A stretch of DNA of 64,000 nucleotides from Epiperipatus broadwayi. Lineage: Eukaryota; Onychophora; Udeonychophora; Euonychophora; Peripatidae. Below the pieces are notes generated by a model. The model made no database searches. It saw only the letters and a list, made by a program, of their open reading frames with translations, and had not been told where the DNA came from. The stretch lies in NCBI GenBank assembly GCA_028023455.1, contig JAQFVV010000183.1, positions 744,001 through 808,000 of the forward strand, given 5' to 3'. Made by a program: the position numbers and the translations under genes. How positions within the stretch are numbered: position 1 is the stretch's first letter; the number at the start of each line of letters is the position of its first letter. Below, in pieces: positions 49,068-59,511 of the stretch.

Positions 49068-49237
49068 TGAAAATAGTTGTGCAGGATGGTGATTGAGCTT
49101 ATCCGGGATATTAAATTGACTAAGAATGATATTTTGGTAAGTTTTGACATTGTTTCATTTTCCGTGAAAACATTAGAATTAACATTATTCATCTTTACGG
49201 GAAAGATTGGTTTACAGAATGGAGGTGTTTTGAAAGA

Positions 49238-49818
49238 ATGTGTGTGAAGAAAATTAAAGCCGTTTATGATCTTCAATTTTTACTCAACTGTAAAAGAAAT
49301 GGACTTTATCCTAGCTGTTGTAAAATTTCCTTCCATACGCATACGAAGAAAATTGACGCAGTTTTGAATAAGGCAAGTTTTGATATTTTAACTTCTTTTA
49401 TTAGAAATACAAGAAAAAAGTTAGACTTTTTAGATAAAAAATTGTTACAACTCCGCCTTTTATTAAGTAATACTTTTCATCCAACATTATGGTCAATTTG
49501 TGATAAAATCGTTTATTTTAGAGTGAGACTAAAGAAGGTGATTTTAAATTTCGAAGGTAAATGAATAAATTTAACAAACTACTTACAAAGAAACAGGAAA
49601 TGGTATCTTTGTCTTTGTCTGAACGAGGAAGTGTGCACGCTGTAAAGAATTTATCTGATAGAAAATTATCAGACTTTGAACTAAAAGTTTTAAATAAAGG
49701 TTTTAATTTTGCAATAACACCAACAAAATTACCTTTTGAGGATATTATTTGCAGAGTGGAAAGTAGTCTATCAAAAATACCTTGCGGGGATGCAGATATA
49801 GTGAGGGGAAAAATATAG
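49238..49818 (+). pseudogene. PLE-B N-terminal region
   Basis: Two frames (49238-49564 and 49561-49818) overlap by 4 nt. The first has LQFLLNCK and PSCC, as in PLE-A. The second has the PLE-typical VKNLSDRKLSDFELKVLNKG followed by NFAITP, the conserved segment ahead of the RT. The frame ends just before the SINE insertion. Confidence 0.8.
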
Positions 49819-49873
49819 TAACCACATAAAACTAATTTATCAATTAATGAAAGAAGAGCTTTGTTTTTTTTTT

Positions 49874-49985
49874 TCATATGTCATAGCATCGGCCGGGACG
49901 CGAACCCACAACCGTCTGCAACCAACTACTTGCTTGCATGGCGACTGCGATACCTCTCGGCTAACAACGCAAGACAAGAGAGAGC
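49874..49985 (-). repeat. tRNA-derived SINE T1 inserted in PLE-B
   Basis: Minus strand: A box TAGCCGAGAGG, B box GGTTCGCGTCCC, GGCCGATGCTATGAC, then an A-rich tail. The word AGAGCTTTGTTT occurs on both sides (about 49856 and 49983), a plausible 12-bp target duplication, so this is a clean retroposition into an existing PLE. Confidence 0.9.
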
Positions 49986-50009
49986 TTTGTTTGCTTTAAA
50001 AAAATGACA

Positions 50010-51243
50010 AATCTATTACTATTCTTCCGGCAGATAAGGGTAATACTACAGTAACTTTAAATAAGGCTGATTATTTTAAAAAAATACATGATTTATTAAA
50101 TGATAATATTTATAAAAAAATTTATAGAGATCCTATGACTTATCTTGAAAAGAAAACGAAAGCATTAATTTATTCTACTGATCTAGATTTAGAAACAAAG
50201 ATACAACTTACTCCAGGGGAAAATCTTCTTTTTATCCAAAATTATATGGTTTACCAAAAGTTCACAAGCCAGATATTCCATTCAGACCGATTGTAAGTGC
50301 AGTTGGTTCACCTACACAGACACTAGCTCGTTTTTTGACTTCATTTTTACAGCCGCATTTAACAACGATGTCATCATATGTTAAAGATGCTAATCATTTT
50401 CTTGAGCTTATCCGGGATATTAAATTGACTAAGAATGATATTTTGGTAAGTTTTGACATTGTTTCACTTTTTACTAGTGTACCTGTAAATGAAGGGATTC
50501 AAGTTTTGAAAAATATTCAGTTGCCTAATTTTGCTGTGGTTTTGATTGAACACTGCTTATCGAATACATTTTTTGTTTTTGATGGGCAGATGTATAAACA
50601 AACATCAGGTCTAGCTATGGGTTCACCAATTTCTCCAGCATTACCTTCTATTTTTATGGAGGATTTGGAAAATAAAATTTTGACTTTAGCAGTTAAAAAA
50701 CCATCTATATGGCTGAGGTATGTTGATGATACCTTTGTTATTTGGCCTCATGGTAAGCATGCTCTTGATGACTTTTTTAATTTTTTAAACTCTCTTCACA
50801 ACAATATTAAATTTACCATGGAAATAGAAAATAATAATCAATTACCTTTTTTAGATGTTTTGATTGAAAGAAGGGAAGATGGTTCTTTATGCCATGGTAT
50901 ATATAAAAAACCAACACACACTGGGAGATATCTACATTTTTCCTCTCATCACCATCCTGCACAACTATTTTCAGTGGCAAAGACATTATTGGATAGAACA
51001 AAGAGACTTTCTGATGATAGCCATTTTCACCGGGACCTTTTTGCTACTAATAAAATGCTTCTTCATAATGGTTTTAATTACAAAATTATTAATAGGGCTT
51101 ATACATATCAAAAGAAAAAAGATTTTGATACATCAAAAATTAAGACAATTTTGTCATATATTAAAGGAGTAACTGATAGAATTGGTAACATTTTAAAGAA
51201 TAATAATATTCACACAATTTACACTACTTATAAAAAAAATTAG
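50010..51243 (+). pseudogene. PLE-B reverse transcriptase
   Basis: PLE RT motifs in order: ILPADKGNTTV (about 50020-50055), then after a frameshift near 50220 LYGLPKVHKPDIPFRPIVS. Next come motif A FDIVSLFTS with the first catalytic Asp, GLAMGSPISPAL, the catalytic WLRYVDDTFV, and LPFLDVLIER. The frame 50335-51243 is open over the core RT and stops just before the endonuclease. It copies element RNA at nicked DNA. Broken by shifts at both ends. Confidence 0.9.
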
Positions 51244-51282
51244 TGAAATATTTCCTCTTCCTAAAGATAAAATTGCTTTGGA

Positions 51283-51702
51283 GTGTCATGGTGTGGGGTC
51301 TGTCCACATACATATATAGGACAGACTAATCGTAGAATAAATATTAAAAAGGAAGAACACATTCTGGCAGTGAGAGAAAAATCCAATTCATCAGCTATTT
51401 ATTCTCATATTAAATTAACAAATCATGATATCAATTTTGAAAAAACAAATATTTTAGCAAAAATTGAACAATATGACCAGAGATTGCTAAGAGAAGCTAT
51501 AGAGATTTTTAAAAGGCCCAAGAGCATAAATGAAATGTGTGAGTTAAAGAAGATTAACAACATTTGGAAGAAACTATTGGAAGAGAAAATAAATTTTAAA
51601 ACTTCTCAACCAATAGAATTTAAATATGAGGAGAAAGAAAACGATAAAAACGATTTTAAATCTCACATGCATTCTTATGATTTGAGAAAGAGGATGCTCT
51701 GA
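51283..51702 (+). pseudogene. PLE-B GIY-YIG endonuclease end
   Basis: The frame opens after a deletion that removed the bases coding for the cysteine-containing segment present in the inverted copy. It keeps CPHTYIGQTNRR, KKEEH, the long helical region and the stop, which runs straight into the hammerhead-like fold. The lost segment and shift make it inactive. Confidence 0.85.
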
Positions 51703-51737
51703 GGAAGGTACTTGATATTGTTCTGAAACATCAGCAT
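51694..51737 (+). ncRNA. Hammerhead-like fold at the PLE-B ORF stop
   Basis: Stem I ATGCT 51694-51698 with AGCAT 51733-51737 (5 bp), core CTGAGGA 51699-51705 plus an extra A, stem II GGTAC/GTTCT, GAAA 51725-51728, then CATC. The ORF stop codon TGA is inside the core (51700-51702). The inverted copy has CGTC here, so CATC is a CpG decay. Confidence 0.6.
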
Positions 51738-51837
51738 TTAGCTTTTTCACTACACGGAATATCCCGCAAATAGTAATAATAATATGACATATATATATTC
51801 TTAACCTCATTCAGTGTGCTGAATGTTTATTATAGTA

Positions 51838-52100
51838 AATAAAGATTTGAACTTAAAATTTTCAATCTATATTCTTCCTTTACTCTATCTCAAACAATCA
51901 AGAAACATGATCACACTCATGTGAAAAGATAAATAGTCTTCAGTACACATATTTTGTTCACAACCAGCATTCATCAGTTGGGCCATATCATAATCTACCA
52001 CAAATATATGCAACCAGTACATGGCTTATATTAAGATAGCAATATTTTAAACTTTAATGAATGTGCTTCAATCTATATACTGTAAGCATTCCTTATTTCT
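51838..52100 (-). mobile_element. H2 unit, minus
   Basis: Minus strand runs from TTAATATAAGCC through a hammerhead segment (51936-51990, CTGATGA intact at 51977-51971, GAAA decayed to CAAAA) to a B-box-like AAGTTCAAATCTTT. Its outer part is worn. Confidence 0.65.
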
Positions 52101-52441
52101 CTTTCTTTAAAACCTTTTACTCCTTTTCCAAAACTTTTATTTTTCAAAAATATATAATTAGTAATTCTATATATTGTAAAACATATAAGAATGTCTTTTT
52201 AAGGTACTTCTCATCCAGATGTTTTTAGTTAAAGTCTATTATTATTATAATTGTTTTGTTTATTAAATAATATTTATGGTTGGATATATATGTTAAATTA
52301 TATATTTTCATCAATTTTAGATTTCACAAAGAATAGAAATATTATATCCATATAAGCAGATATAACTTTAACTTTTTCTATTGTCAGGAAACTATCAATT
52401 ATTAATTGATAATCCTTAGGCTAAACATGTTTTCCGTGTTA

Positions 52442-52493
52442 ACTTCATTAAAACATAAACACAAAATATTTTGTGTTTATGTTTTAATGAAGT
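52442..52493. repeat. Perfect 52-bp palindrome
   Basis: Two 26-bp arms with no spacer, centred on AAAATATTTT between 52467 and 52468; the first arm starts ACTTCATTAAAACATAAACA. It can form a cruciform. It lies between two H2 units. Confidence 0.95.
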
Positions 52494-52555
52494 AATAGTG
52501 GTCTTATTTTACTTCAAGCCCAAATTGTTATAAAGATTTTAAAATCAATTTTTTT

Positions 52556-52995
52556 TAATTTAAAAGGGATTTGAACTCAGACTTTCAAACTCCCTACAGC
52601 TATCTACTTCATTTTATGCAATTCATACACATGACCTCTTACATGTGAAATAGATAAAAATCTCCAATATACATATTTTGTGCTGAACCAGCATGCAATT
52701 GGTCCAGATTATCTCCCACACATATATACAATCAGTGCTCAGTTTATAATAAAATAGAAAATCTTCATACTTTAATGGATAGACTTCAATCTTCTTCACA
52801 TTCCAACTCTTTAACCATCCATATCATTGAAAAATCTGATGATCACATACCCAGGGCACTTGATGTCCCTTCACATATAGGACCTTAATATGTCCATTTA
52901 AGTACACAGAGAAGGGATGGGAAAAATACAGACTGAATATATAATATTTAAATATAAATACATTGTCTGTACTGAACTTAATGTGATCAGATTTT
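52556..52995 (-). mobile_element. H2 unit, minus, the most complete copy
   Basis: Minus strand, about 440 bp: CACATTAAGTTCAGTACAGA, GTACTTAAATGGACATATTA, a GAGCACTGATTGTATATATG block, the hammerhead segment (52661-52712), TTTCACATGTAAG and the tail GAAAGTCTGAGTTCAAATCC with a B-box-like word. No ORF. Length, tRNA-like box and ribozyme together resemble a retrozyme or SINE rather than any coding element. Confidence 0.8.
52661..52712 (-). ncRNA. H2 hammerhead with strong stem II and decayed core
   Basis: Minus strand stem I TCTGGACCAA/TTGGAGA. The core has decayed to TTGCATG-like, but stem II keeps TGCT/AGCA with CAAAA, the G-to-A product of a decayed CpG, where 43924 and 58371 show TGAAA, the C-to-T product. 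Confidence 0.5.
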
Positions 52996-53679
52996 CCAAC
53001 AATACATTTTTATGATACATTCCTATGATTTGAGTAAGAAGAAGAAGTACTTGCTATTGCTACTAAAACATCAACTATTTAATTATTATATTTTTATTAC
53101 ATGGAAGCTCCCAGAAATAATACTATCAATTCAACTTTAATCCATGATATTATCATATATATATATATATATAATGAATCATTTATTTAGCTAGAGATTG
53201 TCATATAATTTCTAGATTAGATATAAAGTTTAAACGTGATTAAAGATGAATATAACTGTTTTTCAATATAGCATAAATAAAATAAAAAATTAACTCAATT
53301 TTCTCTCTTTTTTTTAAGTATAATATCTAATTTAGATATACTTGTAATATCCACTCTACTATACATTATTGAAATGTACTGTTTATCATTAAAGGTACCT
53401 GAAAAAAATAAGTGATTCCCAGGATACATTTTATATTAAATTATCACTCTTCAGTTAACCCAGATCACAATATCTTACTCATGTCATCATATGTTCAGTA
53501 TTTACTAGTCTCATATTATTACAATTTGTTTTATATTTCTCAAACTTATTGCATTCATAACTTTACCAGTATCTATTATAGAAATTTACATTGATGTATT
53601 AATTTTTAATTGGGTTTAAACTTTGTATCTGGTTTAGGAATGATGCAATAATGTTTAATTGAAGATAAATTATTGTCAT
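52996..53679. other. No gene seen
   Basis: AT-rich spacer; the frame 53412-53594 has no motif. Confidence 0.4.
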
Positions 53680-53889
53680 TAATCCAATAAACATCACATG
53701 ATCACCATTTCCTCTGCTTGCTTATAACTTATTAAAACAGGCAAAACTCACTATACATATTGCCACACACTGCAAGCTAGAGTAGTCAATAGATGCTAGA
53801 AGGCCCCATCTACTGCCTACTCATCCAATATCCCCAGACTAGTTTCTGGCTTGTGGAGTTCATGAACGAGGAGCCTTACATTTGAATGG
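53680..53889 (-). mobile_element. H3 unit, minus, of an inverted pair
   Basis: Minus strand: GCCACAAGC-like hammerhead remnant, TCTGGGGATATTGGATGAG, GCATCTATTGACTACTC and AGTTTTGCCTGTTTTAATAA, ending in GATCATGTGATGTTTATTGG. It abuts a plus copy at about 53889. Confidence 0.75.
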
Positions 53890-54150
53890 TTGCATTAGAT
53901 CCTAAGATGTAAGTGCAGTGCACTCAGATTTAAGGTTCCTCACTGATGAAGCCCACAAGACAGAAACTAGTCTGTGAATACTGGATCAGTAGGCACTAAA
54001 TGGATATTTTATGCACAAGCTATCTGGCATCCATTGATTACTTTAGCTAGCAGTGAGTGGCAATATGTATAGTGAGTGTTGCCTGTTTTAATAACAGTTA
54101 TAAGCACATATAAGAAATGGTGATCATGTGATGTTTATTGGCTTACAACC
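53890..54150 (+). mobile_element. H3 unit, plus, of an inverted pair
   Basis: Begins GGTTGCATTAGATCCTAAGA and carries the hammerhead-like segment 53937-53980 (CTGATGA and GAAACTAGTC intact). It ends in GTTGCCTGTTTTAATAACAG and GGTGATCATGTGATGTTTAT, mirroring the minus unit. Confidence 0.75.
53937..53980 (+). ncRNA. H3 hammerhead-like fold
   Basis: CTGATGA 53943-53949, GAAACTAGTC at about 53963-53972, stem I CCTCA/TGTGA-like with wobble and mismatch. Stem II is damaged here (AGCC against GACA). Compare 54394-54436 and 61966-62008. Confidence 0.45.
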
Positions 54151-54324
54151 AATCCTGCCTAAAAGAATAGTGGTTGGCTATGGTTATTAAAAAACCAAAA
54201 ACACCAAAATGTATGGGTACTGAACTGAGTTTAGGCCTATATGACTATATAAGCTACTGAGCTTAGATTAAAAATATTATGATCTTTTCCATTTAAGACT
54301 CATAATTTTGTAGTTATGTAGAGA

Positions 54325-54555
54325 TAAAATGTGGCTGCTGGAGGGTTGCATTAGATCCTAAGATCTAAGTGCAGTGTTACCCAGATCCAAAACTTTTCAC
54401 TGAGGAAGGCCACAAGCCAAAAACTAGTCTGGGGATATTGGATAACTAGGCACTAGATGGGGATTTTATGTGCAAGACGTCTGGCATCCATTGATTACTC
54501 TAGCTTGCAGTGAGTCACAATATGTATAGGGAGTTTTGCCTGTTTTAATATTGCC
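54325..54555 (+). mobile_element. H3 unit, plus
   Basis: Starts GTGGCTGCTGGAGGGTTGCA and has the hammerhead-like segment 54394-54436 with CTGAGGA and AAAACTAGTC. Stem II GGC/GCC here replaces AGC/GCT at 61966, a compensated change. Ends GGGAGTTTTGCCTGTTTTAA. Confidence 0.75.
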
Positions 54556-54559
54556 ATTA

Positions 54560-54800
54560 ATGTATATATCTGAGTGGATGATGTCAAAATTGTAAGTGCA
54601 GAAAGGTTAACATTTGTAAATGGAAAGGGTAATAATTTGATAATGATAAATACTGAAGAAATGAAGAAAACATTTGTAAGAGATTGTGATCTAGACCAAA
54701 TGAAGAATGCTAGTTCAACATTAAATGTATCTTGGTTATCATTTGACTTTTTTTACATATATTTATTTGTATGTTTCAAGATTGTATGGTGAAAGGAAAG
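54560..54800 (+). mobile_element. H2 unit, plus, decayed
   Basis: GATCTAGACCAAATGAAGAA, ATGCTAGTTCAACAT and TTGGTTATCATTTGAC align with the H2 hammerhead segment, but the core is lost. The 72-codon frame over it is accidental. Confidence 0.55.
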
Positions 54801-55519
54801 TTCAAAATATATGTAATATATACATTTGGATATGCAATCTCTTTAATTAGATATCCAATATTGGTCAGTGTATAACTACTATTAAATAAAGGATATAAAT
54901 CCCAGATTAATCTGAGTCAGTTTGATGAGGATCATTAGGCTTTATAAAAACAAATAGTACAATTGTCATATGATGGAACTTTTATTTCTTATGGAGAAAG
55001 TAAGACATATTGGGTTTTAAAACAACAAATAGTACAATTGTACTATGATGTAATTTTTTTATAAAGAAAGGAAAATATATATCAGGTTTAATAAAAAAAT
55101 ATAACATTTTTAATATGATGACGCTTTTACCCCTCAATGATGGATATGAAATATATCATTGGGCTTTACAAAAGCAGATAATGTTATTGCAATATGATGG
55201 AGTTTTTATCACTTATAAAGGATATGAGATACTTATAAGAGCAATGAATTCATGATTATCTTTAAGTTGTTTCTTTAAAGTATTTACTAAAACATTTTGA
55301 GAAATGGAAAATGTCCTAATTTCTCTACAATATAAATTTTAAAATACAGTTTAATCAGTTAGTTACATTTCAGCCAAATGTAGAAAATAGATATCATATT
55401 TTCTAACAGTTATTGATTTAAATAAGATATTTAATATTGTAGGTTAACTTTATAAAATCCACAAAGCATTGATACTACCAGCATGTTTATAACCACTAAA
55501 AGGCACATGATCATAATTT
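54801..55519. other. No gene; local repeats
   Basis: A word AATAGTACAATTGT, with ATGATGGAACTTTT or ATGATGTAATTTTT, is repeated about 60-90 bp apart three to four times (54950-55220), so an old satellite-like repeat is present. Confidence 0.5.
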
Positions 55520-55775
55520 TTTATTCTTACCCAAGCTGTTTACATAGAGGCAAAGTCTCCATACAGGAACACCACTCAGTGCAAGTCAGAATAATCAATG
55601 GATGCAGGAACTTTTGTTCATAAAATCCTTGTCTAGTGCCTACTCATCTAATATTCCCAGACTAGTTTTTAGTTTGGGTCTTTCATCAGTGAAGCATTTG
55701 GAATCGAGAGCACTGCACATAGGTCTTAGGATCTAATGCAATCCTCCAACAACCACCTTTTACTTTATTAGCTAA
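55520..55775 (-). mobile_element. H3 unit, minus
   Basis: Minus strand: GGTTGTTGGAGGATTGCATT, CACTGATGAAAGACCC, AAAAACTAGTCTGGGAATAT and GCATCCATTGATTATTCTGA. The hammerhead-like segment is at 55656-55692 (CTGATGA intact, GAAA changed to AAAA). Confidence 0.7.
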
Positions 55776-55964
55776 TTATAAAACACTGAATCCAAAATGA
55801 AAACACAATTCAAGTTCATTCACTTGTATAGTGATACAGATCTGAATCCAGTTCTACATTCATACTTTTTGATGTCTATGATTCTTTAATAACAACACTA
55901 ACCATAATCCTATTGGACAGAATTAGTATTAAACCATGAAACATCACATTTTTCCATTCTTTAT

Positions 55965-56362
55965 GCTTATACAAGCTGCTTACACAGCAGCACCACTCAG
56001 TGCAAGCCAGAGTAATCAATAGATGCAGGAAGGTGTGTGCGTAAAATCCCTATATAAAGACAACTCATCCAATATCCCCAGACATGTTTCTAGTTTAAAA
56101 CTACTCTGGGAATATTGTAAGTTGGCACCACTCAGTGCAAGCCAAAGTAATCAATAGATGCAGGAAGGTTTGTGCATATAATACATATCTAAAGTCAACT
56201 CATTCAATATCCCTAGACAAGTTTCTAGTTCGAAACTGCTCTGGGGATATTAGACAAGTTGGCTTTAGATATGGGTTTTATGCACAAACCTTCATGCATC
56301 CATTGATTTCTCTGGATTGCACTGAGTGGTGCCACTGTATGGAGATTTTTGCCTCTATATAA
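55965..56362. mobile_element. H3 family, multiple inverted pieces
   Basis: A minus piece (55965-56095), a 34-bp plus piece (56097-56130), a second minus piece (56128-56232) and a plus piece (56234-56362). At 56224-56245 the reversal point lies inside the hammerhead, with both arms starting at or next to GAAAC. Ends as other H3 units do. Confidence 0.7.
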
Positions 56363-57044
56363 ACAACATGTTTTCATCAATATTAAAACCAACATTTTAT
56401 TTTATGGTAATAATTGCAACATATTTGAATTCAGGTTTAGAATGACTAAAATCGCTTCCATCTTTTCAGAATCTTTTTCATTATTTTTTTCTCTCAATGT
56501 AAACTTACAACATTTATGGATGTGTGTTTTTTATTCACATAAGGATATAATACTAACTGTTTAATATACTCTCACATTAGAATAATCATAACTGCCTCAC
56601 CACTATATTAAGGAAATTATTTTTACTGATACTTTAGCTTTTATATTTCATAACAAAGCTACAATAAACATGAAACTTACAATACTGGTAATACTTATAA
56701 ATTATTTTTACTGAATATTATTTTTATGCAATTAATACCTAAGTTTTGCACACAATTTTTTTAAAATAATATTCATATTTTTAGATATAACTCCAGTGCA
56801 TAGTACTAGCTGAAATTAAATATTAAATATCAAATCATTCTACAAATGTTAAAAAAATAATGTTTGGAGAGTGCTTTCATATTTGATACTTCTAGATAAA
56901 TAGTTTTTTTAATTAATTCAAATTAAAAGTTTAAAAATTAGACAAAACCATATAACGAATAATGTCTAAAACATATATTCAGTGGAACAAGAATAATCTT
57001 GATTATAAATGATTGTTAAGCCCTTAAAAATACATAGTGCAATC
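56363..57044. other. No gene seen
   Basis: AT-rich spacer. Confidence 0.45.
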
Positions 57045-57640
57045 CATCCTCACACACATTCACACAGTTTATATATTGGCAGAAAAGGCTTCATAAATAA
57101 AAATCTAAAGCTTTGCAACAAGGCCAATATTGAGGTTTATATCAATGATCTTTATGAATTAGGATATAATCACAATATATTAATTGAGACTGTGAAGAAA
57201 TTCTACAGAGGCTGTATAGGTTGTCTTGACTAAAAACAGACATAAAACATTGGATAAGCCTCCCATCCATAACCCTAATGTGTTTTAAAAATAAAACAAA
57301 TATTTTGCAGTACATACAATAACGATATGTTGTGCATAGATCAAACACCACAAATTGTGTATAAAATAAGATGCAGCAATGTTGTTTGTAGCACTGGGTT
57401 TTATGAAGAATCTGGATAAATATTGCTACTAGAATAGCACAACATAGATATGTGTAAACACTGCTAAGAGTAGATCTGACTACAGATCTGTATTTTGGGA
57501 GCATGAACTGGAACACTACAACTTCTTTGATCTTGTAAACATGGATGTTGTGTGCTTTAAGCATGATGATTTCAAGTGCAAAATTAAAGAGGTGCTGTTT
57601 ATTTCCAATAGTTCACATGCTATTAATAAACAATAAACCA
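57045..57640 (+). pseudogene. Decayed PLE-A-like fragment (RT end to endonuclease)
   Basis: Frame 57009-57233 has LKLCNKANIEVYINDLYELG and YNHNILIETVKKF, aligning with NKLCKYSSDKISNINVF and YDHKLIYNIVTKF of PLE-A. At about 57370-57415 a broken word CSNVVC then GFYEESG corresponds to the GIY-YIG core. At 57494-57634 VFWEHELE then KCKIKEVLFIS and INKQ align with VFFDHNVT, KRKIKEAMLIKS and INRQ. So this is an old copy of the same lineage, with many changes. Confidence 0.7.
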
Positions 57641-57644
57641 TTAG

Positions 57645-58245
57645 TGCAATTGTCTAAAAAAATGGAATATGTAAATTAGCTATTTGCATAATCTTGACTT
57701 TTTTTTATATGCTATATCTTTCTTCCACAATTTATGAGTGCTATGACTCTGATTTTGATCAAAAGCATGTTCAGTAAATGAAATTGTTTAATAGGTATTT
57801 AACTTTTTCGTTCTACATGTTAAAAAATGTTTATATATAAATTTGCATAATATCTACCATTTGAAAAATATGATTTAGATTGTTATAAAATATGCATTAT
57901 GGAATAAAGTAGGAGTCAAAAGGTACAAAAGCAACTGGATTAGATATGTGCTTTAAAAATGGGTAAATAGTTTCCTGAGCGAATCCAATTATATCAATTA
58001 AAGATTCCTATTGTAATACTTTCGTAAAGCAAGCATCAAAATTGTATGTTTTCTAGTTTCTGATATTTGGTCATATTTTAAAATATTTCCAAATCTATGT
58101 TTGCAAAATGTTTTATAAGATTATAGTTATAGAAAATAGTAAAAAAGGACAAAATCTTGCAGATCATTTTCAATATTATTCTTTATAATAACCAAATATG
58201 GATGTTATATCCTGCTAATTGTAGTTAAGAAAATGTTGGAAGAAA
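57645..58245. other. No gene seen
   Basis: AT-rich spacer. Confidence 0.45.
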
Positions 58246-58370
58246 TTATTCTGCTTTAATAATGTGGGAGAGTTCAAAAGAGTCAAGCCTGTTTATTCAA
58301 GTTTGAAGATTTGCTATCTTAATCTAAACTGAACACTGAACACTGATTATACATATTGTTAAAAGATGAT

Positions 58371-58424
58371 GATCTGGACCAATTAATGAGTGCCAGTTTG
58401 GCATGAAATATATATATTTGGAAA
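58371..58424 (+). ncRNA. H2 hammerhead-like fold
   Basis: Stem I GATCTGGACCAA with TTTGGAAAT; core decayed to TTAATGA; stem II GTGCC 58390-58394 with GGCAT 58400-58404 (5 pairs, one G-U); GAAA 58405-58408; AT stem III. Stem II uses C-G where other copies use U-A. Confidence 0.55.
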
Positions 58425-58479
58425 TATTTATCTTATTCACATGTATGTGGCCATGTGTATTGGTTGTATAGGGTACTTA

Positions 58480-58755
58480 CTTTTTATAAATCTCATATAC
58501 ACTCTAACGCAAATATGAAGAAATGCAAACGAAGTAAAGGAGAGTTATAAGATTAATACTTTTAAGAAGAAGAAAAGACACGAAGGACTAAGAAAATTAA
58601 AAAGAAAATATTTGGAAAGTTATAAATATAAAAAGGAAGAAGGTTACAAAAAATTCTAAAGAAGTCAGCAGGATAGTTGAAACTGTTAGAAAAATGAAGG
58701 AGGAATTATATAAAAATATGCATTAGAGTGTATATGAGGAGATTTATAAAAAAGT
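58480..58755. mobile_element. MITE inside the H2 unit
   Basis: Inverted terminal repeats of about 35 bp: TTTATAAATCTCATATACAC then TCTAACGC on the left, mirrored as GCATTAGAGTGTATATGAGG then AGATTTATAAA on the right, with small gaps. It interrupts the H2 copy, so it is the younger of the two. The interior is A/G-rich without a real ORF. Confidence 0.75.
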
Positions 58756-58899
58756 AATATAAATGAATATATTAAGAAATATAAAAAAAGTAAAGGCTAA
58801 GATGTAAAAATAAAACTAATTGTATGGGATAGAGTGGATGAATAAAGAGATTTTGAAAGTCTGGGCTCAAATTGTCTCTAATTACATATAGCTTAAGTA

Positions 58900-59511
58900 T
58901 ATATATTATACTTGTATTTAAATATTGTAATGTAATAATGCAAATATCAATTATTTTTCATTTTCTCTGCACATACCTATGACTTCAGGTTATCTCAGAA
59001 GTAAATATTTAATCATAGGAGATTTTAATTTTAACTAGTGTTTTATTTATTATTCACATTAAAAGAAGTTATAGTGATAGATATTTTGATTGTGAATTTT
59101 ATAACAGTTTTCTATTGTTATCTTTTCTGTGCTACTGTGTTTATTAAAATATTTTAGATTCTCAGTGTTTCCCCTAATTGTTCACTGATAGCAAATGTTG
59201 CATCATGATAAGATTTTAATATTGAAAATGTCTATATTATGACTGAAATTAAAAACATCTAAAATGGGTGTTGTTTAGCTGCATTAATGAGCTCAAAAAC
59301 TGGTATGACAACTTCCCATAACCATGTAAGAAGTCTTATCAACTTCTCAAATGATTTCATAGTTACCACCTTAAGGTGTCTATAAGACATCAGTTTTTTG
59401 ATTGACAATAAATACTGTATTAATAAAATAATGCTATAGGATATTACTGTTTTTGTTGGTTGTGTTTATTTTGTATGAAGAATAAAAATCTTAACTATAG
59501 ATGTTTTATAA
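58900..59511. other. No gene seen
   Basis: AT-rich spacer. Confidence 0.45.

Larger units (their letters stand above)
48195..49093 (-). mobile_element. PLE-B, inverted 3' part
   Basis: A minus-strand copy of the 3' third of PLE-B. It matches plus-strand 50951-51790 and so forms a large inverted pair with the main copy. It contains the ORF end (next entry), a hammerhead-like fold at 48286-48335 and the word CCGTGAAAACATT at the outer edge, which is shared with PLE-C at 60186. Confidence 0.9.
49094..51795 (+). mobile_element. PLE-B, main copy, broken
   Basis: Starts with a displaced 66-bp piece (49094-49160) that repeats RT-coding sequence found at 50404-50468. It is followed by the 5' region and a nearly complete element: N-terminal frames, a SINE insertion at about 49866, RT, endonuclease, hammerhead-like fold and 3' end near 51790. 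Frameshifts near 49561, 50220 and 51240 make it non-functional. Confidence 0.9.
58250..58895 (+). mobile_element. H2 unit, plus, split by a MITE
   Basis: 5' part 58250-58475 with AAGTTTGAAGATTTGCTATC, GAACACTGATTATACATA, the hammerhead 58371-58424 and TGTGTATTGGTTGTATAGGG. 3' part from about 58823 with GGGATAGAGTGGATGAATAA and GAAAGTCTGGGCTCAAATTG. The insertion in between is the next-but-one entry. Confidence 0.75.

Noticed and set aside
18858-49985. T1 copies as genuine tRNA genes
   Set aside because: They share a non-tRNA tail and A-rich ends, have imperfect tRNA folding, and recur as dispersed copies.
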